DNA of 29,282 bases from Schoenoplectus triqueter (lineage: Eukaryota; Streptophyta; Magnoliopsida; Poales; Cyperaceae), in NCBI GenBank assembly GCA_964058805.1, contig CAXKVV010000989.1, positions 1 to 29,282 on the forward strand, given 5' to 3'. The position numbers and the translations under genes were made by a program. A model generated the notes under the pieces. That model was not told where the DNA came from. It saw only the letters and a list, made by a program, of their open reading frames with translations, and did no database searches. Shown here one piece after another: positions 10,401-20,332 of the stretch. Numbering within the stretch: position 1 is the first letter of the stretch; each line of letters starts with the position of its first letter.

Positions 10401-12903
10401 AACAGGTTGGTGTTCAGACATCTCAGATGCAGATGCAGGGAGCTGGTACGCCGAATCTCCTGTGGGAGCGGTATGACGAGGAGGTGAACTCACTTGTTGC
10501 AGCTCCACTTATTATGAGTACTGGTTTGTTAGAGCAAATTAATGTAACACGAGATACAAGTGACTATCTCTGGTATATCACAGAGTAAGTCTTCTATCAC
10601 CTTTATATAGCAACCTTTTGATAATTTTTACTAGCACCATGCTAATTTACCCCTTAATTTCTTTTTCTTTAGTATTGATGTGAGCCCATCAGAAAAATTT
10701 TTACAAGGTGGCCAACCCCCTTCGATCACTGTGCAATCAGCAGGTCATGCTCTTCATCTGTTCATAAATGGTCAACTCTCAGGTAAGTTATCATTTTCTG
10801 TGCCAAAATTAAATGCACAAAAGTCAAAGGAGGTAAATTAGCCTAAAATAGTCTTTCTTATTAAATGTTAAACATAACTCTTTGGGATAGGTTCTGCTTA
10901 TGGAAGTAGAGAAGACAAAAGAGTAACATACCATGGAAACATCAATCTCCGTGCCGGGTCAAACAAAATTGCCCTTCTGAGTGTTGCTATGGGATTACCG
11001 GTGAGTGCATGACACTGCAAAGATATGGAGTTGATATTATTTGACTGGTCTTTCATGGCTGAGCTTTTCTGGCCTTTTGTGTGGTGCAGAATGTTGGGGT
11101 GCATTATGAGTTGTGGAGCACTGGAGTGATCGGTCCGGTTGTAATTCGCGGCATGAATGATGACAGACGTGACCTGACATGGCAGACTTGGTCATACCAG
11201 GTGAAACTCCTGTCTTTTTAGTCACTTGTTTGATTGTTCATTCACCACTTGTGGAACTACTGTTAAATTGGTGAGAAGTTGGGTATTTACACTAGTGGAA
11301 TACTGTTAAATTGGTGATAAGTTTGGTATTTATGTGCAAAAGCATTGGAATTTGAGGAGCACAATCATATCTGCTTTCATTTCAGATTTTCAGCCATCTA
11401 AAATTCATTGTGCACAATTTTTATCTAACAACTAACAATTCTTTAATTTTACTATTTCAGGTTGGTCTAAAAGGAGAAACGATGAACCTGAACTCTTTAG
11501 AAGGAGCCACATCTGTTGAATGGATGCAAGGATCATTTGTGGCACAATCCCAACAGCCACTTACATGGTTCCGGGTAAGAAATCAAAGCCTCTTACATTT
11601 TCATTTTGATTGGCAATTACAGTAGCAGTTTAAACTGAGACATGTCTCTCTTGTTCAGGCATATTTTGATGCTCCTGCGGGGGATGAACCGTTGGCTCTA
11701 GATATGGGTAGTATGGGGAAAGGTCAAATTTGGATTAATGGTGAAAGCATAGGGAGGTACTGGACAGCTTATGCTCCAAATGGACTCTGCAATGAGTGTA
11801 GCTATGCTGGTTCATTCCGGGCCCCAAAATGTCAAACGGGTTGTGGTCAGCCAACACAACGTTGGTATGAAAATTCAAACACTGTCAATATTCCTATTTT
11901 TTATTTTACTCTGGAACAATCAAAGGTTGGTAGTATGTTTGAATTAGGACTTCATTTGTAACAGTTCAACAAGCTATTGCTGCACAAAAGTATTAAAATC
12001 ATTTAGTTGGATGGCAAAGCTTGTATCCATTGACCCAAAAAATAAAAATAAAAATAGAACCTAGAGGTTGGTACTCGTTACAGCGCACTAATAAACTACC
12101 CATTTTTCATACTGCCATTATTTCACAAATTCACCTACACAAGTTCTGTTACAACTTGATTATTCCAAAATTAACTAAAAGATCTCTCAAATTTTGATTA
12201 GGTACCATGTACCCAGATCCTTGCTCCAACCTACCCGGAATCTATTGGTCATTTTTGAGGAACTTGGTGGAGATGCAAACAAAATCTCTCTGGTAAAACG
12301 ATCCGTTTCTACTGTGTGTGCTGATGTCTCAGAGTGGCATCCGAATATTCGGAACTGGCAAATAGAGAGCTATGGCCAACCTGAGGAGGTGCACCGCCCT
12401 AAGGTGCATTTGCACTGCACACATGGTCAGAATATTTCTGAGATAAAGTTTGCAAGTTTTGGGACACCTTTGGGGACCTGTGGCAATTTCCAGAAGGGAA
12501 CTTGCCATTCTCCTGTTTCACATACTATACTAGAAAAGGTTAGTGAATCTTCAACATTTTGATTTCTTTCTTTTATCATATGTCAGCATGGTAGTACCAT
12601 TTTGATCAATAGGCAGTACAGGTGCAGTTGATCATACCGTTTCCTGATACTATACTTGTTCTTCATACATTTCACTGGTTTAGGATCGTTTTTGTTAGCA
12701 AAGCTTTTGTTGGGGTTGCTAAAAAGTTTAATTCTCATTAAATTATGTGAACTTATCACCTTGTTTTTTCTGTTCAACAGAAATGCATTGGGCAAGAAAG
12801 ATGTACTGTTACAATCTCTCCAAACAATTTCGGTGGAGATCCATGCCCTGACGTTATGAAAAAGGTGGCAGTGGAGGCGATCTGTTCGCCCAATATTAGC
12901 TAA
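7479..12903 (+). CDS. Secreted beta-galactosidase, GH35 family, BGAL3-like
   Basis: It should remove terminal beta-galactosyl residues from cell-wall galactans and glycoproteins in the apoplast. Nineteen exons: 7479-7646, 7766-7861, 7981-8093, 8177-8243, 8336-8428, 8975-9118, 9304-9392, 9490-9595, 9689-9776, 9865-9983, 10126-10290, 10406-10584, 10673-10782, 10891-11000, 11090-11200, 11461-11574, 11659-11864, 12202-12538, 12781-12903. They join in frame to 845 codons plus TAA, the usual family length. A signal peptide covers about residues 1-24. The GH35 signature [13 protein letters not shown] is complete: acid/base Glu183 lies in IENEYG and nucleophile Glu252 in [17 protein letters not shown] follows. 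The C-terminal SUEL lectin domain spans about 759-841 with its cysteines (CGNF, CIGQERC, DPCPDV). Potential N-glycosylation sites are NVT, NIS and a terminal NIS. Wording throughout is closest to Arabidopsis BGAL3, then BGAL1; orthology is not proven. No truncation or frameshift is seen. Confidence 0.97.
8429..8974 (+). other. GC-AG intron (intron 5) of the beta-galactosidase gene
   Basis: The donor reads CAG|GCAAGT, the strong-consensus form of GC donor, and the acceptor is TTGCGCAG. Only this junction keeps the frame from LSQ to IENEYG. The nearest downstream GT would add four bases and shift the frame. At 546 nt it is the longest intron of the gene, and it divides the GH35 signature just before the acid/base glutamate. 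Confidence 0.9.
11246..11332. repeat. Tandem duplication inside intron 15 of the beta-galactosidase gene
   Basis: Two adjacent units, 11246-11289 (44 nt) and 11290-11332 (43 nt), both start CACTNGTGGAA and end GGTATTTA. They differ by one indel and a few substitutions. They lie away from the splice sites. Confidence 0.85.
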
Positions 12904-13422
12904 TTTTAGTCTTAAAGTTTAAAGTAAAATGAGAAAACAATAGGAGAAAATGAGGGGGGTAATTGTAAAGTGTGGCTGGTTTGTAGAGCTCATTAGATGT
13001 GTTTATTTTAGCTGATTTGTAGGATAAATTTTTTATCTCTTTAATTTCTCCTGTAGATTCCGGACAAACCAACCACTAATTGGAAGTTGGGACCGGGAAA
13101 GGAGATAATGAGATAAAGAAAAAAAAAGTGAAAAGCAAGAGGCAAGATGGGTTGCCTCTTTTGCTTTGTTAGTGTTTTCTCTTTTCATTTGTGTAAGGAA
13201 TCTGTTAATTGTGGCACCATTAGCGTGTTCACGTGTATCGTTGGTGTGGTGGTTCTTTGGACCACAAAATTGAGCAATATTGTATTTTTACTTTTTAGCA
13301 AATATCTGGATAAAATAATAGCACAACAAACTGCAATTACATAAACATAAGACGTGAGTCAGAAATAGAAACCTATACATGAATGGTGAACCTCATTTCA
13401 ACAAAACAAAATTTAGAGAACC
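12904..13422 (+). other. 3' flank and probable 3' UTR of the beta-galactosidase gene
   Basis: AT-rich and T-rich sequence follows the TAA. No exact AATAAA was located, but plant poly(A) signals are often degenerate. The short open frame 13147-13344 has no family features and is probably within or just after the 3' UTR. Confidence 0.4.
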
Positions 13423-13430
13423 AGTTTTGG

Positions 13431-13705
13431 TAGAGGTGGCAATCGGGCGGGTCGGGTTCGGGTTCGGGTTTGGATCGGGCGGGTCGGGTCAGTTTGACTT
13501 TCTGGAAGAAATCAGGTCGGGTTGGGTCGGGTCAATTTACATGTTGTGTTTTTTCAGATCGTTGATAGATTTCGATTGGATTGAAGGCCATTTGATCTCG
13601 GATCGGGTCAGGTCGGGTTCGGATCGGGTCGGGTCAGTTTGACTTTCTTAAAAAATCGGGTCGGGTTCGGATCCGGTCGGGTCGGGTCGGGTTCTGCCAC
13701 CTCTA
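13431..13705. mobile_element. hAT-like element with GGGTC arrays, perfect 8-bp TSD
   Basis: The 275-bp element has terminal inverted repeats TAGAGGTGGCA at both ends. A perfect 8-bp duplication AGTTTTGG lies at 13423-13430 and 13706-13713. The interior is dominated by CGGGTCGGGTTCGGGT-type repeats in one orientation, with the string GGTCAGTTTGACTTTCT occurring twice. The overlapping open frame 13379-13642 reads these repeats and is not a gene. The intact duplication suggests a fairly recent insertion. Confidence 0.88.
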
Positions 13706-13713
13706 AGTTTTGG

Positions 13714-14799
13714 TTTAGTGCGTTGTAAAAAAAATCTGAATGGGATTATTTATGAATTAAAAGATGGATAACTTAAACTTTCATCTTGCTCAGAAAACAA
13801 AACAAAATTTCCATGATCAATACAAAAATACTGGTAGCCGCTTTCTTTGGAGTTTTAATTTGCCTATATTACATGGGTTTATACAACACAAAATTTGTAT
13901 GATCACATGGGTTTGTACTTTTCGGTAGCCACATTCTACGGAGATTAATTGTTATTGTTTTTGCAAACATTGAAACATGAAGACTGGCAAATTATCACAA
14001 CCATCTCAGATGACCATCCCAAATCATTCATCTCACACTTTGAGATTGAAGGAAAATGTCCCTCTCGACATCCACCTTAATATTATTATTTATCTCAGCA
14101 ACCACAAAAAGTATGCATTTTATATTTTTAGTTACCAGGTCTCAATGTAAGTATTTAACAGATTGGTGAGCACAATTGTAGCTGTCTCCTGGAACAAAAA
14201 TGCAAATTCTGACAGAAATTGTCAGTACTCGATTGACTGGTCAAACAAGCAGGGATATTAATTCTGCCACTGTTCTACTGGTACGGACAGAATGATTTTT
14301 TTATAACAAACTCCGTACTGAGGCATATCATCACGCTGACGCACCATGTATAAGTTCGTTTCTAAATTCTAATATTAGAGTATTCATATTGTAATATTTC
14401 TGATAAGTCATTAATGTGTTTGTTTTAAGGCTTCATTGCTTGTCGGTGTATCTTTCATCCTTGTCTCAGTTGTCTGGTAGACTGGTACCGTGGAGGCTGG
14501 GTTTTAATGTCGGGTTGCTTTCTTTTTCTTTTTCTTTTTTCGCCTCCTTTTGACGACATGTTGTCTTCCAATATTGGTCTTTAATGGGATTTAATGACTT
14601 CAAAGTTTAAAGGATGTATGATGCATCCATGAACTAAATAGAAGGATATTTCCGTACAAATATCCAACCATATCCTGTAGATTTTCGCATGAAATAATGA
14701 TGAAATTGGAGGCATCTTTGTTTCCAGCAGTCATTGCTGTCTAAAAGAAAATCATGCTTAGCAAATAAGAAACATTTTAATGATTCTGCTGATGATTTA
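13714..14799. other. Intergenic, no gene seen
   Basis: Contains a TTTTTC-rich tract at about 14517-14541. Nothing else recognisable was found between the two hAT-like elements. Confidence 0.45.
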
Positions 14800-16095
14800 C
14801 AGTAGTTTAAACTTCATATGTTATTATAAATTTATAAGAGAAAAAATAGTTACGACAAATTTTATGCGTGAGATTAAAAAATATATAATGCACTTAAAAA
14901 CAAAGTTAATAATCTTGCTGTTGTTTTAATCAATTTATGAGCATTTGTTACTAAAATTGTGTTTTGACAGCATTATAGTTTAATTTTGAATGTAAAATGG
15001 ATCGTGACTGTTTTATTAGGCGCTAATAATTTTGTAAACATATAGAAGGCCCAATTTCAAGTGTTTATGTGGGTTATGGTGTTTTTTAGTAATAAATGTT
15101 CATAAATTGATTAAAAACTACTTTATTTAATGTATCGGATCTAAATAAAGTACTAATGACCCGTTTTGTGCACAGAATGAAAAAAATAATGCAGTTAAAT
15201 GCAAATTTAATGATTTTGTTGTACTTTTAATTAATTTATGCTATATTTGTAATCGTAAAGTCACCAAAATACAAATAGTTATATTTCAAATTATGTTCTC
15301 TATATGTATATGAGTTTATCAAATCTACATAAAAATAGTCCGAGCTATTTCATGCATTTTCATGATTATGTTACATCTTTTTAATTGATTTAGGCCTGAT
15401 CTATGATCGTAAAATCATCAAAACTCAAAAAGCATTTCAAACTACATACGGGTGTTAATGGGTCGGGTCGGGTCGGGTCACATTATTTTATTATTATTTT
15501 TGATCTGACCCGATTAAATTCGGGTAAAAAAAGCTTGACTCATACCCGACCCGACCCGACCCGTGTAAAATAATTAAATATTTCTTAATTATTTTCATAT
15601 AATTTTAAGCAATAAAATATTAATTAATTTATAATTAATTTTAATTAGTCTATATTTAAGTTTTAATTAGTACTAAATCACAAAATTATTTCAAAAAACA
15701 TAATTAATCGGGTCGGGTCGGGTTGACCCGAACCCGACCCGACCCGATTTGGATCAAAAAAATCAAACTCATACCCGGCCCATTTATTTTCGGGTCATAT
15801 CGGGTCGGGTCGGATCAATAATTGACACCCTTATACATACCCCATATTTTTATAAATTTCTAAGATATAATTAAAATAGTTAGAACTATTGAAGCATAAA
15901 ATTAAACTATAATAATGCTGTTAGACCCACAATTTAATTATTCATGTTTTCATCAATATACGACTCTTTTGTGATCGTAAATCATCAAAACTCATAAAAA
16001 CATTTCAAATTTATTTATAAATTATCGGAGATAAATAAAATAGTTATAACTCATGTTTCAATTGTTTTTCGTCTCGCTTGTGATTGTAAAATTTT
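14800..16095. repeat. Decayed tandem repeat array upstream of the RsmI-like gene
   Basis: Diverged units of roughly 150-180 bp recur in the same order. Each has an ATAAATAAAATAGTTA-like block, then a CATGTTTTCATCAAT-like block, then TGATCGTAAAATCATCAAAAC followed by CATTTCAAA. Recognisable TGATCGTAAA-type copies lie near 15250, 15403, 15973 and 16080. The ATAATGCANTTAAA block occurs at about 14887 and 15187. A hAT-like element (15450-15832) sits inside the array. The last units reach the promoter of the downstream gene. Confidence 0.6.
15450..15832. mobile_element. hAT-like element with inverted GGGTC arrays
   Basis: The left end is GGGTGTTAATGGGTCGGGTC. The right end, reverse-complemented, is AAGGGTGTCAATTATTG. 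Subterminal arrays of GGGTC and GACCC lie in both orientations around an AT-rich core. The flanking 8-mers CTACATAC (15442-15449) and ATACATAC (15833-15840) match at 7 of 8, consistent with a hAT duplication. An alternative boundary three bases outward (TACGGGTGTTAAT / TAAGGGTGTCAAT) gives a better inverted repeat but no duplication. There is no coding capacity. Confidence 0.7.
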
Positions 16096-16281
16096 GGGCC
16101 AAACCTGCATGGTATATAGATAAGACACCTGTAAAAACTAAAAATACGATATGCTTGGTTATGTGGCATAACAAAAATTTTGTCCGCATTCTACCATCGA
16201 CAAATATAAAATCCTCATTCGGGCCTAGCCTGTAAACTAATTGGGTTAGAATTAGCCCTGTTTGTATGCCATGCACCGGTC

Positions 16282-16287
16282 TATAAA
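16282..16287 (+). promoter_or_regulatory. TATA box with flanking site II motifs
   Basis: TATAAA is followed at once by GGCCCA and then TTGGGCCC (about 16288-16304). Further TGGGCC/GGGCC motifs lie near 16095 and 16218. Site II (TGGGCC/GGCCCA) motifs, bound by TCP factors, are typical of nuclear genes for organellar and ribosomal proteins. A start about 30 bp downstream would give a leader of roughly 55-75 nt before the candidate start codons. Confidence 0.6.
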
Positions 16288-16387
16288 GGCCCAAAAGTTG
16301 GGCCCAAAGAGAAATCTGTACAGTCCTTGAACCCTCGAGATTTATCACGGCATTCATCTCATTTCCATGCTACTCTTTCACTCATCC

Positions 16388-19300
16388 ATGGCTGCACACT
16401 CGTTCAAAATCCTTTCGCCTTTCCTTTTCTCTCCCATCCGATTAACAAAGCTCCGTTCTGTCTATCTCTCTTCTAATAGTTCCCGTCGTTTCTCTCATTC
16501 CACCTCCAATTTCTCTTCCGACGGTGTGCCATGTCCCTCCTCCTCTACATCGAAATCCGTGCGTCTCAAATTTTTGGATTTCCTGACATTACATTTGAAT
16601 CTCAATCAGGGTACTGGGTTATTTACGTTTCTGTTTCCAATCAGGAATTGGAGCCTGGATTATATCTCGTGTCGACTCCAATTGGTAATCTTGAAGATAT
16701 AACCATTAGGTATGGGTTTATAAACAACTTAAATATTTCTTAGTCCCTAGTTTAATGCCATCTCCGCAATACATTTTTTTTTCAACATTTCAGTGTTTCC
16801 TTAGGTAAGCATTTTTTTTTCAAAATTTATTAAACCGTATGTTTAACTATTCTTTTATAGGGCATTACGTGTACTTAAATCAGCAGATGTGATCCTATCT
16901 GAAGATACAAGGCATTCATCCAAGTTACTTCACCATTACAATATCAAAACACCTCTTGTGAGCCTTTGCAATTCCTTTTCTTATATTGCAAATTTAGAGC
17001 AGTTAAGTAGAATTCAGTTTTTAGTAATAATAAGTGTCATTAAATTAATATTATAAAAAATAAGAGCGAGAACCGTAAAATTTTAAATATACGAATGGCA
17101 GCGCGCCACTGTCAGTGGCGCGTTTGAAACGCGCCACTACCAATGGCGCGTTTGAAACGTGTCACTACCAGTGGCGCGTTTTATTATTTTCACGAAACGC
17201 GCTACTGTTAGTGGCACGTTTCATTATTTTTATGAAACACACCACTGTCAGTGGCGCGTTTGCTTCTTATTTGTACAAAACGCACAGCGCCTCTCCATCT
17301 CACTTGCGCGGGGTTTGGACGAAACGCTCCACTGACAGTGGCGCGTTTCGTCCGCGCCACTGGTAGTGGCGCGCTGCCATTCGTATATTTAAAATTTTAT
17401 GATTCTCACTCTTATTTTTAATAATAATTATTATTAATAAAAACTGAGTAGAATTATTGGTAAGTTTTGCTTGACATGTAGAAGAAATGCCTGTATTGTC
17501 ATTTACAGGTTAGCTACCATAAGTTCAATGAGAGAGAAAGAGAAGCCTCCATCTTAAAGAGGCTCCATGAAGGGGACATAGTGGCCTTAATTAGCGATGC
17601 TGGTACACCTGGCATTAGTGACCCTGGTGCTGAACTGGTACAATTTGCATTTATCAGTTAGCTATGTGAACCTTTTCTAAGTGGCACAATAGAAACCAGA
17701 TCTTTTTCTAATTATAGGTGAAGGTGTGTGCTAATGAGAATATTGTGGTAACTCCAATTCCTGGGGCATCTGCTTTGATTGCTGCTCTTTCTGCATCTGG
17801 TTTACCCACTAATGAATTTACATTTGGTACAGTTCAATTTTTATATTATTATTTTCTACTTGTTTCTTTTACCCACCTTTGTTTCTTGCCTCAAGTTAAC
17901 TAGAAGTCTAGAACTACTGGTCGATGGTCCTTTGTGATGTATAGAGATGTAATAACCCATTTGCATGCTTAAATCAATGAACATTACTACTTTTTGACTT
18001 GATGATGTTATCTTTTTGTATATAAATATGCACCAGATTTTATGAGAAACTACATTACTGTTTCTTAGTATAACTTGGGCTATGGTTATCTGTTGCACTC
18101 TGTTGTTATCACGGTTATTTTGGGTCTAATTTCATCAAATACAATGTGATTTTTTTGATTGTGAGTTTGTGCCATAGCTTTTTTTGTTTTTGCTTATCTA
18201 ATGCTTTTGTTTACTAATAGTTGGGTTTCTACCAAAACGTACCAGTTCAAGAAGGGAGAGACTTCAAATATCATCAAAAGAAGCCACAACACAAATTTTT
18301 TATGTACCCCCTCATGGAATCCATGAATTTCTCAGTGAAGCTTCCTCCATTTTTGGTGATTCCCGGTGAGTGCAGTATTATTATTTTCTTCTCTCCTGAA
18401 GTTTATTTTTGATGGATGTTAAATTGTTAATCATATAACATGTACGTAAATCCAGGTCTTGCGTGATTGCAAGAGAGATAACTAAAATACATGAAGAGGT
18501 TCGTTCAATTGTAATTTGTGTATATTTTTCTTTGTTAAGATAAAATGTTAACTATATTTTGTAGTACTAAGTAATATCGCGACACTAACCTTATGAGACT
18601 TTTTTTAAAACAAAAAGATAAGAAATCCATTCAAAAATTGAGAATTTTAATGAATTACTGAATTTGGGATACCTAATATTTTGTTATTCAATCTCCTAAT
18701 GATGTTTACTATTTCATGTAAATTAAGCATGAAAATTATAATGTAAAAGGGTGTTGTTATCATGACACATTTACTTTATTGCCTGTAAACTCACTAATCA
18801 CTGAACAATACACTCTCATTGCTCAGGACTGCTCATGCCATCTAAACTTTCTTTATATATATATATACATATTTTTTTTTCTTTTTTACACTGTTATCTA
18901 GTTTTGGAGAGGTACTTTAGGAGAAGCAAAGAAACATTTTCTGAATCTGCGACCAAAGGGAGAAATTACACTACTCATTGAGGGAAAACCAAACTTGTGT
19001 GAAGATTATCCCTCCGAAACCCATCTTGAACATGAGCTGGAGAAGTTGATCTCTGGTGGCCATTGCCTTTCCTCGGTATGAAATCCAATTTTATTATTTT
19101 TCTCATCAGTGCAGATATGAAAATTTGTTCCTTCAAGTCTTTCATGAATTTGATGAAACAGTGCAAAATGAAAAAAGTGGGTGACTATTTATCACTTTTA
19201 TCAAAAGAAGTTGCATGAATGAGAAAGAAGATATATCAAAAAAGAAAAAGGAAAAAAAAATATAAAATGCCCCCACCAATTCCCCACCACCTCCCCCGCC

Positions 19301-19709
19301 ATGAATGAAAAATAGGCCCTCGAAAAGCTACAGCGCGTGTAGCCCACTTGTAATGGTAGTGGAAATAGGGTGGCAATGCTGGGGGGGGGCACTATATCAG
19401 CGTCCAAAGAAAAAAAGTAGCATCATCAATTTAGGTCTTATTAAAGTCTGATAAAATGAGCGGGTGCCAAATTTCAATTATTGACCTATGGAACCTAGTA
19501 ATATAAGGTTAAGATTTGTTTGGTGCATGCCATTGCTGCCCTGTGTCGTGACACAATTAACTTCTACTTTGATCTTTGTTAATTGCTTTTTGGGACGCTG
19601 GAATGCAAATTTGTAGGCTGTTAGGCAGGTTTCCGAAGCAACTTCAGCAAAGAGAAAAGATGTGTACGCACTTGCACTTAGGTTATATGGAAATAGAAGT
19701 GGAAGCTAG
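16388..19709 (+). CDS. RsmI-like 16S rRNA 2'-O-methyltransferase, organelle-targeted
   Basis: The bacterial relative RsmI uses S-adenosylmethionine to methylate the ribose of C1402 in 16S rRNA; here the substrate would be organellar small-subunit rRNA. Nine exons: 16388-16558, 16645-16709, 16861-16957, 17509-17637, 17718-17826, 18221-18365, 18456-18498, 18902-19075, 19617-19709. They join in frame to 341 codons plus TAG. The Ser/Arg-rich, acid-poor N-terminus (about residues 1-45) looks like a plastid or mitochondrial transit peptide. Tetrapyrrole-methylase-fold motifs appear in order: STPIGNLEDIT (67-77), SEDTRHS (92-98), ISDAGTPGISDPG (139-151), PIPGASA (167-173), VGFLP (191-195), then EFWRGTLGEA and KGEITLLIEG. 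The start at 16388 has good context (CCATGGCT); an in-frame ATG at 16367 would add seven residues. The family resembles Arabidopsis At1g45110. Intron 3 carries a MULE. Compartment is inferred. Confidence 0.93.
17015..17446. mobile_element. Mutator-like (MULE) non-autonomous element, copy B, in intron 3
   Basis: The 432-bp element has a perfect 9-bp target duplication AGTAGAATT (17006-17014 and 17447-17455). Its termini CAGTTTTTA..TAAAAACTG match copy A at 3512-4652. Inverted repeats of roughly 80-90 bp end in CGAATGGCAGCGCGCC on both sides. The interior holds seven palindromes with arms CGCGCCACTG/CAGTGGCGCG, some with 1-3 changes. It also has the patch CAGCGCCTCTCCATCTCACTTGCGC shared with copy A, in the opposite half of the element. 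It lies wholly within intron 3 (16958-17508) of the RsmI-like gene, which would be about 110 nt without it. Confidence 0.9.
17102..17375. repeat. Palindrome array of MULE copy B
   Basis: Seven 21-bp palindromes follow each other, the first perfect at 17102-17122. They are separated by GTTT/GAAAC linkers of 5 to about 75 nt. When transcribed as part of the pre-mRNA intron they could fold into a row of short hairpins or, with the terminal repeats, one long stem. Confidence 0.85.
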
Positions 19710-20281
19710 TCCGGTCATTTCATATCAGTAGCCCGACATCATGCTACAATATTAGAAGCAACAATTTCAATGATACACGTCTCACTACCACACCCTCTTG
19801 TTGTCTTCCTTCTGCTGTGTTATTTTACAACTTTTTTCTCTTCAAGACTTCTTTTAAGGTTGAAGATTGGGCCCTGTTTCGTATTCAGTTTCTCCACTCC
19901 TGCTTTCACATCTCTTTCTAAGAACAGTTTATGTGAGCGCATGAAACTGCTGACACTGCTTGAGAAAAGAGAAAAGGTATTAAGATCTTGGATAGGTAGA
20001 GAACCTTGTGGAGAACTGCAGAGAGAGAATCATAAAGAAAAATTAGAGTACTGCAAAGAGAGAATTCATAAAAAAAAAAATTAGTGTTTAAATGTAATTA
20101 GATTTTGCATACAGTTTAAGCAATTGCTTTTATTTATTATGGTGCATTGTAATAAATAATTATCTCATTTTATATTTACCAACTTGCCCAATAAACAAGT
20201 AGCGCAGAGTTAAGGACAATGTTACTCAACGTGTTTCATCACTGTTCTGTTTCTTTTAGAGGTTTAATCTGAGAATACTGC

Positions 20282-20282
<1 letters not shown>
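19710..20282 (+). other. 3' flank of the RsmI-like gene
   Basis: Probable 3' UTR and downstream DNA. AATAAATAAT at 20151-20160 is the clearest poly(A)-signal-like string but lies 440 bp after the stop. The open frame 19770-20084 reads low-complexity Leu/Phe-rich then Lys/Glu-rich sequence and is not accepted as a gene. Confidence 0.4.

Positions 20283-20283
<1 letters not shown>

Positions 20284-20332
<49 letters not shown>
20284..20332. repeat. (TTA)n trinucleotide microsatellite
   Basis: About sixteen uninterrupted TTA/ATT units. Uninterrupted arrays of this length are usually length-polymorphic in plants. Confidence 0.95.

Noticed and set aside
13379..13642. Gly/Arg/Phe-rich open frame of 87 codons
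   Set aside because: It is a translation of CGGGTC-type repeats inside a hAT-like element with a perfect target duplication.
16058..16357. Minus-strand open frame of 99 codons upstream of the RsmI-like gene
   Set aside because: It covers the promoter and the tandem repeat array and has no family similarity that I recognise.
16559..16610. Alternative donor at 16611 or acceptor after 16609 in the RsmI-like first intron
   Set aside because: Either choice breaks the frame into the PGLYLVSTPIGN motif; donor 16559 with acceptor 16644 keeps phase 0.
17115..17366. Open frame of 83 codons in intron 3 of the RsmI-like gene
   Set aside because: It is a reading of the MULE palindrome array; the apparent peptide repeat follows the DNA repeat.
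17102..17375. CRISPR-like array (short palindromic repeats with spacers)
   Set aside because: Repeats diverge, spacers are partly conserved linkers, the array is bounded by MULE ends and a 9-bp duplication, and the DNA is plant nuclear.
19770..20084. Open frame of 104 codons after the RsmI-like gene
   Set aside because: Low-complexity hydrophobic then Lys/Glu-rich sequence, no domain, and located in the probable 3' UTR or flank.
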